The position numbers and the translations under genes are program-made. Positions 44,563 to 53,016 of a stretch of 64,000 nucleotides of DNA are shown here, piece after piece. Origin of the DNA: Rhodopseudomonas julia (GTDB lineage: Bacteria > Pseudomonadota > Alphaproteobacteria > Rhizobiales > Afifellaceae); the NCBI RefSeq assembly GCF_030813515.1, contig NZ_JAUSUK010000001.1, forward strand, positions 1,860,001 through 1,924,000, in the 5' to 3' direction. Numbering within the stretch: the first letter of the stretch is position 1; each line of letters starts with the position of its first letter. Below the pieces are notes generated by a model. It worked only from the letters and a program-made list of their open reading frames with translations. It was not told where the DNA came from and ran no database searches.

Positions 44563-44588
44563 CGCAACAGCGTTGCGCAATGCGCAAC
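44563..44588. promoter_or_regulatory. Overlapping palindromes: probable IclR operator
   Basis: Two perfect inverted repeats share an arm: CGCAAC-AGC-GTTGCG (44563-44577) and GTTGCGCA-A-TGCGCAAC (44572-44588). They lie between the divergent iclR-type gene and the UbiD gene, 17 bases from the ubiD start and downstream of a TTGACC box (44527-44532). The size and dyad form fit IclR-family operators, which often bind two dimers side by side. Confidence 0.75.
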
Positions 44589-44604
44589 AACAGGAAACGG
44601 TTTA

Positions 44605-45957
44605 ATGAAGGCCAAAACGGCATTCCGCGAGGTGGTGCGTGAACTGGAGGCGCGAGGCGCCCTTGCAACAGTCTCGCGCCAAGTTGATCCCAAGCACGAG
44701 CTGACGGCTGTCATGCGGCAAATGCAGAAGGGCGAGAACAAAGCGCTTCTGTTTCGTTCCGTTGCCGGTTCCGACCAGCAGGTCGTGACCAATGTCTTCG
44801 GTTTCCGCAGCCATGTCGCGTCAGCCCTCGGTCTCGACGAGGCCGATCTTCTTTCCTCGCTCGTTCAGTTGGAGAACCAGCGCCTGCCGACGGAAAGAGT
44901 AGACCAGGCTCCCGTTCAGGAAGTTGTCGTGACCGGCGCCGATGTGGACGTCGCGCGCGATATTCCGCAGGTGGTGTTTTCGGAGCTCGACGCCGGAGCC
45001 TATTTGACGGCGGGCGTCCTGATTGCGCCGCATCCGGAGACTGGCGTCTACAATGCCTCATGGAACCGCTGCCAGCTCGTTGGCGGCGACCGGATGCGGG
45101 TGCGGATGATGCCGCCTCAGCATCTCGGCCGCTACCACCAGGTGGCGGAGGAAAAGGGGCAGAACCTCCCCTGCGCCATCGTCATCGGAGCGCCTCCAGG
45201 GGTCATGTTTTCAGCTGCCTCGAAAGTGCCGTTCGAAGTCGATGAGCTGGAGGTGGCCGGCGCCTGGCAGGGCAGCCCCTTGCGCGTCACGCGATGCAAG
45301 ACGATCCCGGTCGATGTGCCGGCCGATGCAGAGATGGTGATCGAAGGGGAAGTCATCGCCGGCGTGCGCGAGGACGAAGGTCCCTTCGGTGAGTTCACCG
45401 ATGGTTATGTGCCGGTGATGAAGAACCATGTCTTCCGTGTCACCGCGATCACGCGGCGGCGCGATGCGATCTATCATGCGATCCTGGCGGGTGGCACCGA
45501 AGATCTCAATCTCGTGGGCGTTCCAATCCAGACCGAGATCTACAAAAAGGTCTCTTCCTTCGTGCCGCGCATCCGTGACATTGCCACGCCTGGTTATGTC
45601 TTCGGCTGCGTGATCTCCATCGAAAAGAAGAGCGAGGATCAGTCTAAGAATGCCGTGCTTGCGGCTCTTGCCGCGTATTCATGGACGAAAGTCGTCGTTG
45701 TCGTCGACGAGGACGTCAATCCTTTCGATGCGGCCGATGTTTTATGGGCAATTCAGACGCGTGCGACGCCCGATACCGGCGTTTACGTTTTCCCGCATGT
45801 GCCGAGCTATACACGCGAGGACGTGCGAGAGGTGCATCGCGGCAAGATCGGCATCGATGCGACCGTGCCGATGCATATGAAGAAATTGTTCGAGCGACGA
45901 CGCTTTCCGGGGGAATCTGAGGTGCGTCTGGAGGAGTATATCGATGGCGGGTGTTAG
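44605..45957 (+). CDS. UbiD-family prenylated-FMN decarboxylase
   Basis: A 450-residue UbiD enzyme. NASWNR carries Arg155, matching the arginine near prFMN in Fdc1, and EGPFGEFTDGY supplies Glu258 and Glu263, the conserved Glu-x4-Glu pair. Together they form the expected catalytic E-R-E set. UbiD enzymes reversibly remove or add CO2 on aromatic, heteroaromatic or alpha,beta-unsaturated acids using prenylated FMN made by UbiX, encoded later in this operon. Length and lone position exclude the three-subunit phenol-carboxylase type. Presence of an importer suggests decarboxylation of an imported acid, not ubiquinone synthesis. AGGAA lies upstream of the ATG. Confidence 0.9.
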   Translation: MKAKTAFREVVRELEARGALATVSRQVDPKHELTAVMRQMQKGENKALLFRSVAGSDQQVVTNVFGFRSHVASALGLDEADLLSSLVQLENQRLPTERVDQAPVQEVVVTGADVDVARDIPQVVFSELDAGAYLTAGVLIAPHPETGVYNASWNRCQLVGGDRMRVRMMPPQHLGRYHQVAEEKGQNLPCAIVIGAPPGVMFSAASKVPFEVDELEVAGAWQGSPLRVTRCKTIPVDVPADAEMVIEGEVIAGVREDEGPFGEFTDGYVPVMKNHVFRVTAITRRRDAIYHAILAGGTEDLNLVGVPIQTEIYKKVSSFVPRIRDIATPGYVFGCVISIEKKSEDQSKNAVLAALAAYSWTKVVVVVDEDVNPFDAADVLWAIQTRATPDTGVYVFPHVPSYTREDVREVHRGKIGIDATVPMHMKKLFERRRFPGESEVRLEEYIDGGC

Positions 45958-46975
45958 CCTCGAAAATATCGGCGAGGCGATCGACCATCTGGTCACAGCG
46001 CCCATGTCGAATTGGACCATCCTGAAAGGTATTCCGCTTCTGAAGCTTTATGCGCGTGCAAGGGAGAAAGCCGGCGGCGAGGCGGTGACGCTCGCGGCCA
46101 CGCGGCTTCTGGAGAGCCGCGTGGCGCCAGGTGACCGTGTTCTCGTCTTGAGCGGTTTCATCATGCGAGATTATGGCTTGCCGGAAACGGATGGGCCGAT
46201 CGGCGCGGCCGTGCTGGCGCGAGCCCTTGCAATCGGCCTTGGCGCCGTGCCTGTCGGCATCTCCGAGGCCTCGGTGGTGCCCTGCATGGAGGCGTGTTTT
46301 TCGGCTGCGGGTCTGATCCCGGCCACGCCCGATGCCCTCGGCTCCGGACGCAACCGCTGCGCACTCCTCGACTTTCCTGTCGATGCGGCAGACGCCGAGA
46401 GAGCCGCTGCCGAAATCCTCGATCGTTATCAGCCGAAGGCCGTCATTGCGGTCGAGCGGCCGGGCGCCGGCGCGGACGGGCATTATCACGGCGGCGGCGG
46501 TTTTGAGATCTCTGGCTTCACCGCCAAAACCGACGTTCTCTACCGGATGGCACGCGAGCGTGGCATCGCCACGATCGGTATCGGCGATCTCGGCAACGAG
46601 CTCGGTATGGGCACGGTTGCCGACGAGGTGCGTGAATATGTGCCGCTCGGCGAGACGATCGCCGCCGAACAGCCGGCCGACGTGACGGTTGTCGCCAATA
46701 TCTCCAACTGGGGCGCTTACGGGATTGCCGCCTGTCTCGCCGCCTCGACGGGAAGGGAAGCCGCCTTCCACGATGGGCGGGAGGAAGAGCGGCTGATCGA
46801 GGCCTGCGTGCGCGCCGGCGCGATCGACCCCGTGGGCGGCCAGTTCCGGCTCTATGTCGACGGGACCGATGCCCGCACCAACGCGGCCATGGTCGATCTG
46901 TTGCGCTCGCTGGTCGTCTTGAGCCGCGAGGGTGCCAACGTCACGGATTATCAGACGTCATGGCAGAAGCGGTGA
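45944..46975 (+). CDS. DUF4392 protein, D-glutamate cyclase-like
   Basis: A 343-residue protein overlapping the UbiD gene by 14 bases. The C-terminal half has VIAVERPGAGADGHYHGGGGFEISG, and IATIGIGDLGNELGMG (about 208-223) is the signature of DUF4392, the domain of mammalian D-glutamate cyclase (DGLUCY), which converts D-glutamate to 5-oxo-D-proline. The acid-rich site and phosphate-like glycine loops are preserved here. In this operon it may cyclise, or open, a glutamate-like intermediate; that is inference. Nothing in the sequence fixes the substrate. Confidence 0.8.
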   Translation: MAGVSLENIGEAIDHLVTAPMSNWTILKGIPLLKLYARAREKAGGEAVTLAATRLLESRVAPGDRVLVLSGFIMRDYGLPETDGPIGAAVLARALAIGLGAVPVGISEASVVPCMEACFSAAGLIPATPDALGSGRNRCALLDFPVDAADAERAAAEILDRYQPKAVIAVERPGAGADGHYHGGGGFEISGFTAKTDVLYRMARERGIATIGIGDLGNELGMGTVADEVREYVPLGETIAAEQPADVTVVANISNWGAYGIAACLAASTGREAAFHDGREEERLIEACVRAGAIDPVGGQFRLYVDGTDARTNAAMVDLLRSLVVLSREGANVTDYQTSWQKR

Positions 46976-47688
46976 CATCGGACGTCGCCGCTTCTCGCCG
47001 CCGTATCGGCCTCATCGTGCCGTCCGTCAATGCGGTGATCGAGCCCGATTGTGCACGAATTGCCTGGCCCAACGTCACCTTCCATGCGACGCGGGTCATG
47101 CTGCGCGAGACGACGCCCGAGGGGCTTCGTCAGATGAACGAAGGCGTTGCTGCCGCGGCCGACCTCATCGCCTCCGTCACGCCCGATGTCGTGGCCTTCG
47201 CCTGTACCAGCGGCTCCTTCATCGACGGCGAGGAAGGGCTCGCCCGTCAGATCTCCGCGATCGAGGCGCGGGTTGGCTGTCCCGTCGTTTCAACTTCGCG
47301 CTGCATCGTCGCAGCGATGACGCACCTCAACGCGACTAAGGTCGCCCTTGCGACGCCTTATCTCGACGAGGTGAATGCGGCCGAACTCGCCTTTCTTGAG
47401 AGCCACGGTCTGACGGTGACCAATCTGCGTGGGCTCGGGCTTTCCGGAAAGGCGATCCGCGAAGTGCCGCCGGAACGTGTGAAGGAGCTGGTGCGCGATG
47501 CCGATACGCCGGACAGCGAGGCGATTTTCGTCAGTTGCACCGATCTGCGCGCCCTTGAGGTCGCCGAGGAGCTCGAACATGAACGCGGCAAGCCCGTCTT
47601 GACGAGCAATCAGGTCACGTTGTGGGGTATCCGCAATGCTCTCGGCGGAATTCCCGCGGTCACAGGTTACGGGAAACTGCTCGCATGA
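46960..47688 (+). CDS. Asp/Glu racemase superfamily enzyme (maleate isomerase / arylmalonate decarboxylase-like)
   Basis: A 242-residue protein overlapping the previous gene by 16 bases. It starts RRIGLIVPSVNAVIEPD; PSVN (21-24) is the substrate-anchoring motif of the maleate isomerase/arylmalonate decarboxylase branch. The two catalytic cysteines expected in the superfamily are Cys82 in FACTSGSF and Cys193 in VSCTDLRALE, so an isomerase or racemase mode (two Cys) is more likely than decarboxylase (one Cys). It probably acts on a dicarboxylate or amino-dicarboxylate made from the imported substrate. Confidence 0.85.
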   Translation: MAEAVTSDVAASRRRIGLIVPSVNAVIEPDCARIAWPNVTFHATRVMLRETTPEGLRQMNEGVAAAADLIASVTPDVVAFACTSGSFIDGEEGLARQISAIEARVGCPVVSTSRCIVAAMTHLNATKVALATPYLDEVNAAELAFLESHGLTVTNLRGLGLSGKAIREVPPERVKELVRDADTPDSEAIFVSCTDLRALEVAEELEHERGKPVLTSNQVTLWGIRNALGGIPAVTGYGKLLA

Positions 47689-48785
47689 CGCTCAACCCGC
47701 AAAGCGCTGAGATGGCTTCAACGCGCCTTTACGAAGCCGAGACCTCGCCGGACCTGATCGCTGCGCGCTACGGACTTTCCCGCGAGGCGGTCATCGACTT
47801 CTCCCTCAACGTCAATCCTTTCGGCCCGCCGCCCTCCGCCGTCGAGGCTGCCCGCAGCGCCTGCGGCACCATTCATCTCTATCCCGACCTCAATTATTCA
47901 GAATTGCGGCGGGCGCTTGCCGCGCGCCATCAAGTCGATGAGGCGATGTTCTTCTTCGGCGCCGGGCTCGATGACGTCATCAAGCTCATTTTGCAGGCCT
48001 GGACGAGCGCGGGCGACGACGTCCTCGTGCATCTGCCGACGTTTCCGCGTTACGAGCTCGAAGCCTCCCTGCGCGGCTGTCGGATCGTGGCGGTCGAAAA
48101 CACCGAGCCGGAGCTGATCGATGCGGGGCGGATTGAAACCACGCTCGTGGCGCACCGGCCGGCGCTTGCCTTCATCTGTTCGCCGAACAACCCGACCGGG
48201 GCCCGCCTCACCCGGGGCGAGATCGCAGGGCTCGCAGAGGCGGCGCCGGAGACCATTCTGGTTGTCGACGAAGCCTTGATCAATCCGGCGGAGGAGGGGG
48301 CAGTCGGCCTCGTCTCAAGCCACCGCAACGTGGTCATCCTGCGGACCTTCTCCAAATATTTCGGCATCGCCGGCATGCGCGTCGGTTATGCAATCGCGCG
48401 CCCCGATCTGGTTGCCGTCGCCGAGGTCGGGCGACCGCCGTTCAACCTCGCTTTGCCGTCGCTCGACGCGGCGATTGCGGCCCTTTCAGATCGCGAGTTC
48501 CTGGCTCGTTGCAAGGCGATATTCGCCGAAGAGTTCGCGCATTTCCTGACGGAGATCGCGACCGACCCGCGCCTTAAGGTGCGGGGGCATAACGCCAATA
48601 TGATCCTCCTCGATCTCGGCGGCCGCCATCCAGGCGAAGCGGCCGAAAACCTCGCGCGCCGCGGCCTTATCGTCGCCGACGCAACTTCCTTTCACGGGCT
48701 TGAAAACGATCATGTCCTGCGCATCTCGCTGCGCTCACGGGCGGATAACGACAAGCTCATCAAGGCCTTGAAGGAGCTCTCATGA
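47685..48785 (+). CDS. PLP-dependent aminotransferase, HisC/CobD-like
   Basis: A 366-residue fold-type I PLP enzyme. The start at 47685 overlaps the racemase gene (ATGA). Motifs are DFSLNVNPFGPP at the N-terminus, YPDLNYSELRRAL, SPNNPTG (166-172), the Asp195 that holds the pyridine nitrogen, and Lys224 in TFSKYFGIAGMRVGY, which forms the Schiff base. It resembles histidinol-phosphate aminotransferase and the CobD decarboxylase group. No cobalamin or histidine genes are near, so a substrate linked to this operon is more likely. The choice between transamination and decarboxylation is open. Confidence 0.85.
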   Translation: MTLNPQSAEMASTRLYEAETSPDLIAARYGLSREAVIDFSLNVNPFGPPPSAVEAARSACGTIHLYPDLNYSELRRALAARHQVDEAMFFFGAGLDDVIKLILQAWTSAGDDVLVHLPTFPRYELEASLRGCRIVAVENTEPELIDAGRIETTLVAHRPALAFICSPNNPTGARLTRGEIAGLAEAAPETILVVDEALINPAEEGAVGLVSSHRNVVILRTFSKYFGIAGMRVGYAIARPDLVAVAEVGRPPFNLALPSLDAAIAALSDREFLARCKAIFAEEFAHFLTEIATDPRLKVRGHNANMILLDLGGRHPGEAAENLARRGLIVADATSFHGLENDHVLRISLRSRADNDKLIKALKELS

Positions 48786-49576
48786 CCGCCTCGTCGGGAC
48801 AGGCCGAGAAAAAGGGGCGGGGCAAGGCACGCCTGCCCTTCGACAGCCTCATTTTGTGCCTCGCCGTCGTCCTCGCCTGGCAGGCCGTGACGTATTTCGG
48901 CGATGTTCCCGCCTATCTCCTGCCGCCGCCTTCGGCGATCGCGGAGCGGATCTACTCCGATTTCGGATTGCTTTTCAGCCATTCGCTGGTCACCGCCAAA
49001 GAAGTCTTGATCGGCTTCCTGCTGTCGATCGTGATCAGCGTGCCGCTTGCCGCGATCCTGGCGCAGTTCCCTCTGGTCGAGCGGATGCTCTATCCGCTTC
49101 TGGTCGCCTCGCAGACTGTGCCGAAAGTGGCGATCGCGCCGCTGCTCGTCGTCTGGTTCGGCTTCGGGCTGTTTCCCAAGATCCTGATTGCCTTCCTCAT
49201 CTGTTTTTTCCCGATCCTGGTCGATTCTCTCGTCGGCTTTCGCTCCATGCCCAAGGAAATCGCCTGGCTCGCCCGTTCCACCGGAGCGTCGCGCTGGAAG
49301 GTCTTCATGCATTTCCAGGTGCCGGCAGCCCTGCCGAACATCTTCGCTGGCGTGAAGGTCGCTTCGACACTCGCCATCGTCGGGGCCATCGTCGGAGAGT
49401 TCGTCGCCGCCGACAGCGGGCTCGGCTATCAGCTGATCGTGGCAAACGGCTCTCTCGACGTGACGCTCTCCTTCAGCATCCTGATTGTCCTGAGCGTCAT
49501 GGGGATGCTGTTGTTTGCCCTCGTCGATCTCGCCGAGCGCCTGGCGCTCCCCTGGCATGTCTCGCAGCGCGCGTGA
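48782..49576 (+). CDS. ABC transporter permease (NitT/TauT type)
   Basis: A 264-residue permease of the nitrate/sulfonate/taurine/thiamine-precursor class (SsuC/TauC-like), with six helices. The cytoplasmic coupling loop is STGASRWKVFMHFQVPAALPNIFAG. It overlaps the aminotransferase gene by four bases. The pair with the next ATPase and the NMT1-type binding protein makes a complete importer for a small, probably anionic, organic compound. Confidence 0.92.
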   Translation: MTASSGQAEKKGRGKARLPFDSLILCLAVVLAWQAVTYFGDVPAYLLPPPSAIAERIYSDFGLLFSHSLVTAKEVLIGFLLSIVISVPLAAILAQFPLVERMLYPLLVASQTVPKVAIAPLLVVWFGFGLFPKILIAFLICFFPILVDSLVGFRSMPKEIAWLARSTGASRWKVFMHFQVPAALPNIFAGVKVASTLAIVGAIVGEFVAADSGLGYQLIVANGSLDVTLSFSILIVLSVMGMLLFALVDLAERLALPWHVSQRA

Positions 49577-49589
49577 GGAGACGGTAGCG

Positions 49590-50366
49590 ATGGAACCCGC
49601 CCTCGATTTCGCCGGCGTCAAAAAGACTTTCACGACGTCGAGCGGCCCGGTGACGGCTCTCGACGATGTCAGCTTCTCAATCGCCGATGGCGAGTTTTTC
49701 GCCGTCCTTGGGCCGAGCGGATGTGGCAAGAGTACACTCCTGTCTCTCGCCGCGGGATTGGAGCGACCGAGCTCAGGGACCGTCAAGACGGCGGGCCGCG
49801 TGATCGATCGGGCCGTCACCGACATCGGGATCGTCTTCCAGACCGATGCGTTGCTCGATTGGCGGAGCGTCCTTCAGAATGTGATGATCCAGCCGCAGAT
49901 GCGCGGCCTCAAGACAAGCGAGTATGAGGGCAAGGCACGCGAGCTCCTGGAGCTTGTCGGGCTTGCGGGCTTTGAAGAGAAATATCCCTACGAGCTCTCA
50001 GGCGGTATGCGCCAGCGCGTCTCGATCTGCCGAGCGCTCGTGCACAATCCTTCGCTTCTTCTGATGGACGAGCCTTTCGGGGCGCTCGACGCATTGACCC
50101 GCGAACAGATGGTGATGGAGCTACATCACATCTGGCTTCGCACCCACAAAAGCGTGATGTTTGTGACGCACGACATTCAGGAGGCGGTCCTTTTGGCACA
50201 GCGTGTGCTGGTCATGACGCCGCGACCTGGCAAAATTGCCGAGATCATCGAGGTGGATCTCCCTCTCCAACGGACACCAGATATCATGGAGAGCGAGAAG
50301 TTCACGCAGAAAGTCGCCCATATCCGCCACCTCTTCGAGGCACATGGTGTGCTGAAGAAGTACTGA
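49590..50366 (+). CDS. ABC transporter ATP-binding protein (SsuB/TauB type)
   Basis: A 258-residue ATPase from the ATG at 49590, which follows GAGGAGACGG. Walker A is GPSGCGKST, the signature is LSGGMRQRVS, Walker B is LLLMDEPFGALDA and the switch histidine is in VTHDIQEA. It has no C-terminal TOBE extension, as normal for the NitT/TauT class. It powers the importer formed with the permease upstream and the binding protein downstream. Confidence 0.93.
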   Translation: MEPALDFAGVKKTFTTSSGPVTALDDVSFSIADGEFFAVLGPSGCGKSTLLSLAAGLERPSSGTVKTAGRVIDRAVTDIGIVFQTDALLDWRSVLQNVMIQPQMRGLKTSEYEGKARELLELVGLAGFEEKYPYELSGGMRQRVSICRALVHNPSLLLMDEPFGALDALTREQMVMELHHIWLRTHKSVMFVTHDIQEAVLLAQRVLVMTPRPGKIAEIIEVDLPLQRTPDIMESEKFTQKVAHIRHLFEAHGVLKKY

Positions 50367-50384
50367 TATTTGGAGAAGGATCGA

Positions 50385-51395
50385 ATGAAACTCACGCGAC
50401 GCACTCTTCTTGTCTGCGCGACAGCGCTCGGATTGACCCTTCCCGCCGGGATGACAGAGGCCCTGGCGCAGGACAAAGACCTTAAGAAGGTCACCGTCCG
50501 TCTCGCCTTCAACTACAACGGCCACCGTTCGCCCTACCTTCTGGGAGTCGATAAGGGCTTCTACGAGGAAGAAGGCCTCGATGTCGAAGTCCTCGAAGGC
50601 AAGGGCGTGACGTCGTCCATGCAGCTTGTGGCCAACAAGCAGGACACTTTTGCCATCATCGATCCGCCCTCGCTGATGCTCGGTGCGGCGCAGGGCATGC
50701 CGCTGCGCATCGTGGCGCAGCTCTACCAGGTGAGCCCCAATGCGGTGATCAGCTGGAAGGAAGAGAACATCAAGAAGCCTGCCGATCTCGTCGGCAAGAC
50801 CGTCGCCACATTGCAGGGCGACACGACCACGACCATGCTCTATGCGCTTCTCGCCCGTAACGATGTCGAGCGGAACGACGTCAAGATCGTGGCGACCGAT
50901 GGCGGCACCCGCAACCAGACCTTCCTGGCGAAGCGCGCCGCGGCGCTCACCGGGTTTTCCAACGATTCCTATCTCGGCATGAAGGCGACCACCGAAGGTG
51001 ACGTCGATTACTTCATGTATTCCGATTTCGGTATCGACACGATGGGTGATGCCCTTGCCGCCAATACCGATACGATCGAAGAGGACCCGGAGATGATCGC
51101 CGCCTTCGTCAAGGCGACCTTGCGTTCCTACGCCTACGCGCTGGAGCATCCGGAAGAGGCGATCGATTCCCTGATCAAGCGTTCTCCGACCCGCGACAAG
51201 GATGTGGCGGTGGAGAAGCTCAAGGCAACGGCTGAGCTGATGACTTCCGATGTGACCGACGAACACGGCATCGGCTACTCCGATAAGGCACGCTTCGAAC
51301 AGACGCAGGAGCTGATGGCGGAATTCGGTGGGCTGACCAAGACGGTGGACGATGTCTCGGTCTATTACACCAATGATTTCCTCCCCAAGAACTGA
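50385..51395 (+). CDS. ABC transporter substrate-binding protein (NMT1/THI5-like)
   Basis: A 336-residue periplasmic protein from ATG 50385 with GGAGAAGG upstream. Signal peptide: MKLTRRTLLVCATALGLTLP, with cleavage near the ALAQ at about residue 29; the RR pair could allow Tat export. The body shows the NMT1 fold: VRLAFNYNGHRSPYLLGVDKGFYEEEGLDVEV, then GMPLRIVAQLY and TVATLQGDTTTT. Relatives bind pyrimidine precursors, sulfonates, nitrate or aromatic acids. The compound is unknown, but it is presumably the UbiD substrate or its precursor. Confidence 0.9.
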   Translation: MKLTRRTLLVCATALGLTLPAGMTEALAQDKDLKKVTVRLAFNYNGHRSPYLLGVDKGFYEEEGLDVEVLEGKGVTSSMQLVANKQDTFAIIDPPSLMLGAAQGMPLRIVAQLYQVSPNAVISWKEENIKKPADLVGKTVATLQGDTTTTMLYALLARNDVERNDVKIVATDGGTRNQTFLAKRAAALTGFSNDSYLGMKATTEGDVDYFMYSDFGIDTMGDALAANTDTIEEDPEMIAAFVKATLRSYAYALEHPEEAIDSLIKRSPTRDKDVAVEKLKATAELMTSDVTDEHGIGYSDKARFEQTQELMAEFGGLTKTVDDVSVYYTNDFLPKN

Positions 51396-51414
51396 AAGAG
51401 GTAGGTAAGTTCTC

Positions 51415-51996
51415 GTGCGCAAGCGTCTCGTCGTCGGTATCAGTGGTGCGTCAGGTGTCATTTACGGGGTTCGGGCTCTCGACCTGCTTCGGGAGCTCGA
51501 CGTCGAGGTGCACCTGGTGATGACCAAATCGGCCCAGATCACGCTCGCGCACGAAACCGACCTGAAAGTGGCCGATGTCCACGCCCGCGCCGATGTCGTC
51601 TACAAGCCTGAAGACATCGGCGCGGCCATCGCCAGCGGTTCATTTCGCACGGAGGGCATGCTCGTGGCGCCGTGTTCCATCCGCAGCCTCTCCGAAATTG
51701 CCTGGGGTGTCACGGCGGGGCTTTTGAGCCGGGCGGCCGATGTCGTCTTGAAGGATCGCAGACGGCTCGTCCTCATGGTCCGCGAGACGCCTTTGCATCT
51801 GGGGCATCTGCGCGCCATGATCCAGGCGACGGAAGCCGGTGCCATCATTATGCCTCCGGTGCCGGCCTTCTATGCCAAGCCGCGATCGCTCGACGATATG
51901 GTCGAACAAAGTGTGGCGCGCGCTCTCGATCTCCTCGGCATCGACAGCGACAGGGTTCGCCGCTGGGGCGAGCCGACCGCGACGGCCGAGGCCTGA
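51415..51996 (+). CDS. ubiX: UbiX-family flavin prenyltransferase
   Basis: A 193-residue protein starting at GTG 51415 with AGAGGTAGG upstream. The N-terminal flavin site is LVVGISGASGVIYGVRALDLL; later VAPCSIRSLSEIAWGV and LMVRETPLHLGHLRAM are the standard UbiX/Pad1 motifs. UbiX joins dimethylallyl phosphate to reduced FMN, giving the prenylated-FMN cofactor required by UbiD. Its presence in the same operon argues that the operon's UbiD is served by its own cofactor supply. A second housekeeping ubiX may exist elsewhere. Confidence 0.93.
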   Translation: MRKRLVVGISGASGVIYGVRALDLLRELDVEVHLVMTKSAQITLAHETDLKVADVHARADVVYKPEDIGAAIASGSFRTEGMLVAPCSIRSLSEIAWGVTAGLLSRAADVVLKDRRRLVLMVRETPLHLGHLRAMIQATEAGAIIMPPVPAFYAKPRSLDDMVEQSVARALDLLGIDSDRVRRWGEPTATAEA

Positions 51997-52482
51997 ATGG
52001 CGGATGTCGGCGGTGAACGAGGAAATGCCGAGCCCCGCCTGTTGGCACAGACGGCTCTCCCCGACCAGCGCATCAACGAATTTCTCGTGTCGCATCACGT
52101 CCTCGCGCTTGCCTGTGCTGACGGACAGGATGTTTGGGCGGCGAACTGCTTCTATCTATGGCTGCCGCAGTCAGCCTCTTTCGTGATTCTGACAGATGGC
52201 TCGACCCGTCATGCGGAGATGATGCTCGCACGACGCCAGGTGGCGGGCTGCGTCGCGGGGCAGCCGGAGAAGGTCGAGGACATCAAGGGCGTCCAGTTCT
52301 CGGCGAGGACGACGCGCCTCCCCGACGCGGCCGCCCCTTCTGTGCGGACGCTCTATGAGGAGCGGTTCCCGGTTGCGAGCAAGATGCCGGCGCCGGTCTG
52401 GCTCCTGGAGGCGGATTTCCTCAAATACACCGACAACAGTCTTGGCTTTGGCACGAAAATCCTCTGGAGCCGTCAAGACTGA
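51997..52482 (+). CDS. PNPOx-like flavin-binding protein (YhbP family)
   Basis: A 161-residue protein with the split-barrel fold of pyridoxamine-phosphate-oxidase-like flavoproteins. The segments INEFLVSHHVLALACADGQDVWAANCFYLW, FVILTDGSTRHAEMML and VAGCVAGQPEKVEDIKGVQF match the YhbP group. It starts directly after the UbiX stop and is the last gene of the operon. It may reduce or carry flavin for UbiX/prFMN or detoxify a by-product; neither is shown by the sequence. Confidence 0.8.
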   Translation: MADVGGERGNAEPRLLAQTALPDQRINEFLVSHHVLALACADGQDVWAANCFYLWLPQSASFVILTDGSTRHAEMMLARRQVAGCVAGQPEKVEDIKGVQFSARTTRLPDAAAPSVRTLYEERFPVASKMPAPVWLLEADFLKYTDNSLGFGTKILWSRQD

Positions 52483-53016
52483 GCGGCTCGACGGAGACGA
52501 GATGTCCGTCCAGAGCTTTTCCCAGAGCAAACGCCTCCGGTGCGACGCTTGAAAGTGGCACATTCGTGCTGGCGTCTCCGGCTTCTCTTGTGAGCGCCAT
52601 AAAACAGGCCTGTCGGACAGGTTCGTGTTGATCTCCGCCTGCACCGAATGGTTGTGCATCGGGCCGAGCTGCGCCACCGGTGCGATGCGATGGTGCCGGC
52701 TCGTCGCGCTCAGGTTTCTGCTATCGTCTTTATTTTTAATAGAAATGACGGGCGAAACACCTCGCAGGGCCGGCTCTCTGCGACAATAGACTCATAGTCG
52801 GCCTGCGACCCTGGGTTTATATATTTCCGCCAGTTGCAGCAGGCAGTGCCCATGCGGCCGCGAGAAATCGCCGTGGCGTTGATGCCTCATGTTTGTTTTG
52901 TCTCTTCGGCGATGCATTTTAAAATATAGAACGTGGCGTGTGCTGCCTGCATAATGAAACAAAAATCACTTATCTTGTTGTCTGAGAGAATTGATTAGCC
53001 GAGGGGTCATCTGTGT
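52483..53016. other. Intergenic, no gene seen
   Basis: About 530 bases between the UbiD operon and the aldo/keto reductase gene. Two short AT-rich patches (about 52725-52745 and 52910-52985) are the only distinctive parts, the second probably containing the promoter of the next gene. No hairpin with a T-run and no convincing reading frame were found. Confidence 0.4.

Noticed and set aside
47685-48785. HisC/CobD-like protein as a cobalamin or histidine biosynthesis enzyme
   Set aside because: It is translationally coupled to catabolic and transport genes, and no cob or his gene is near.
44605-51996. UbiD and UbiX as ubiquinone biosynthesis enzymes
   Set aside because: They are in an IclR-controlled operon with an importer and amino-acid-type enzymes; ubiquinone genes are normally unlinked to such transporters.
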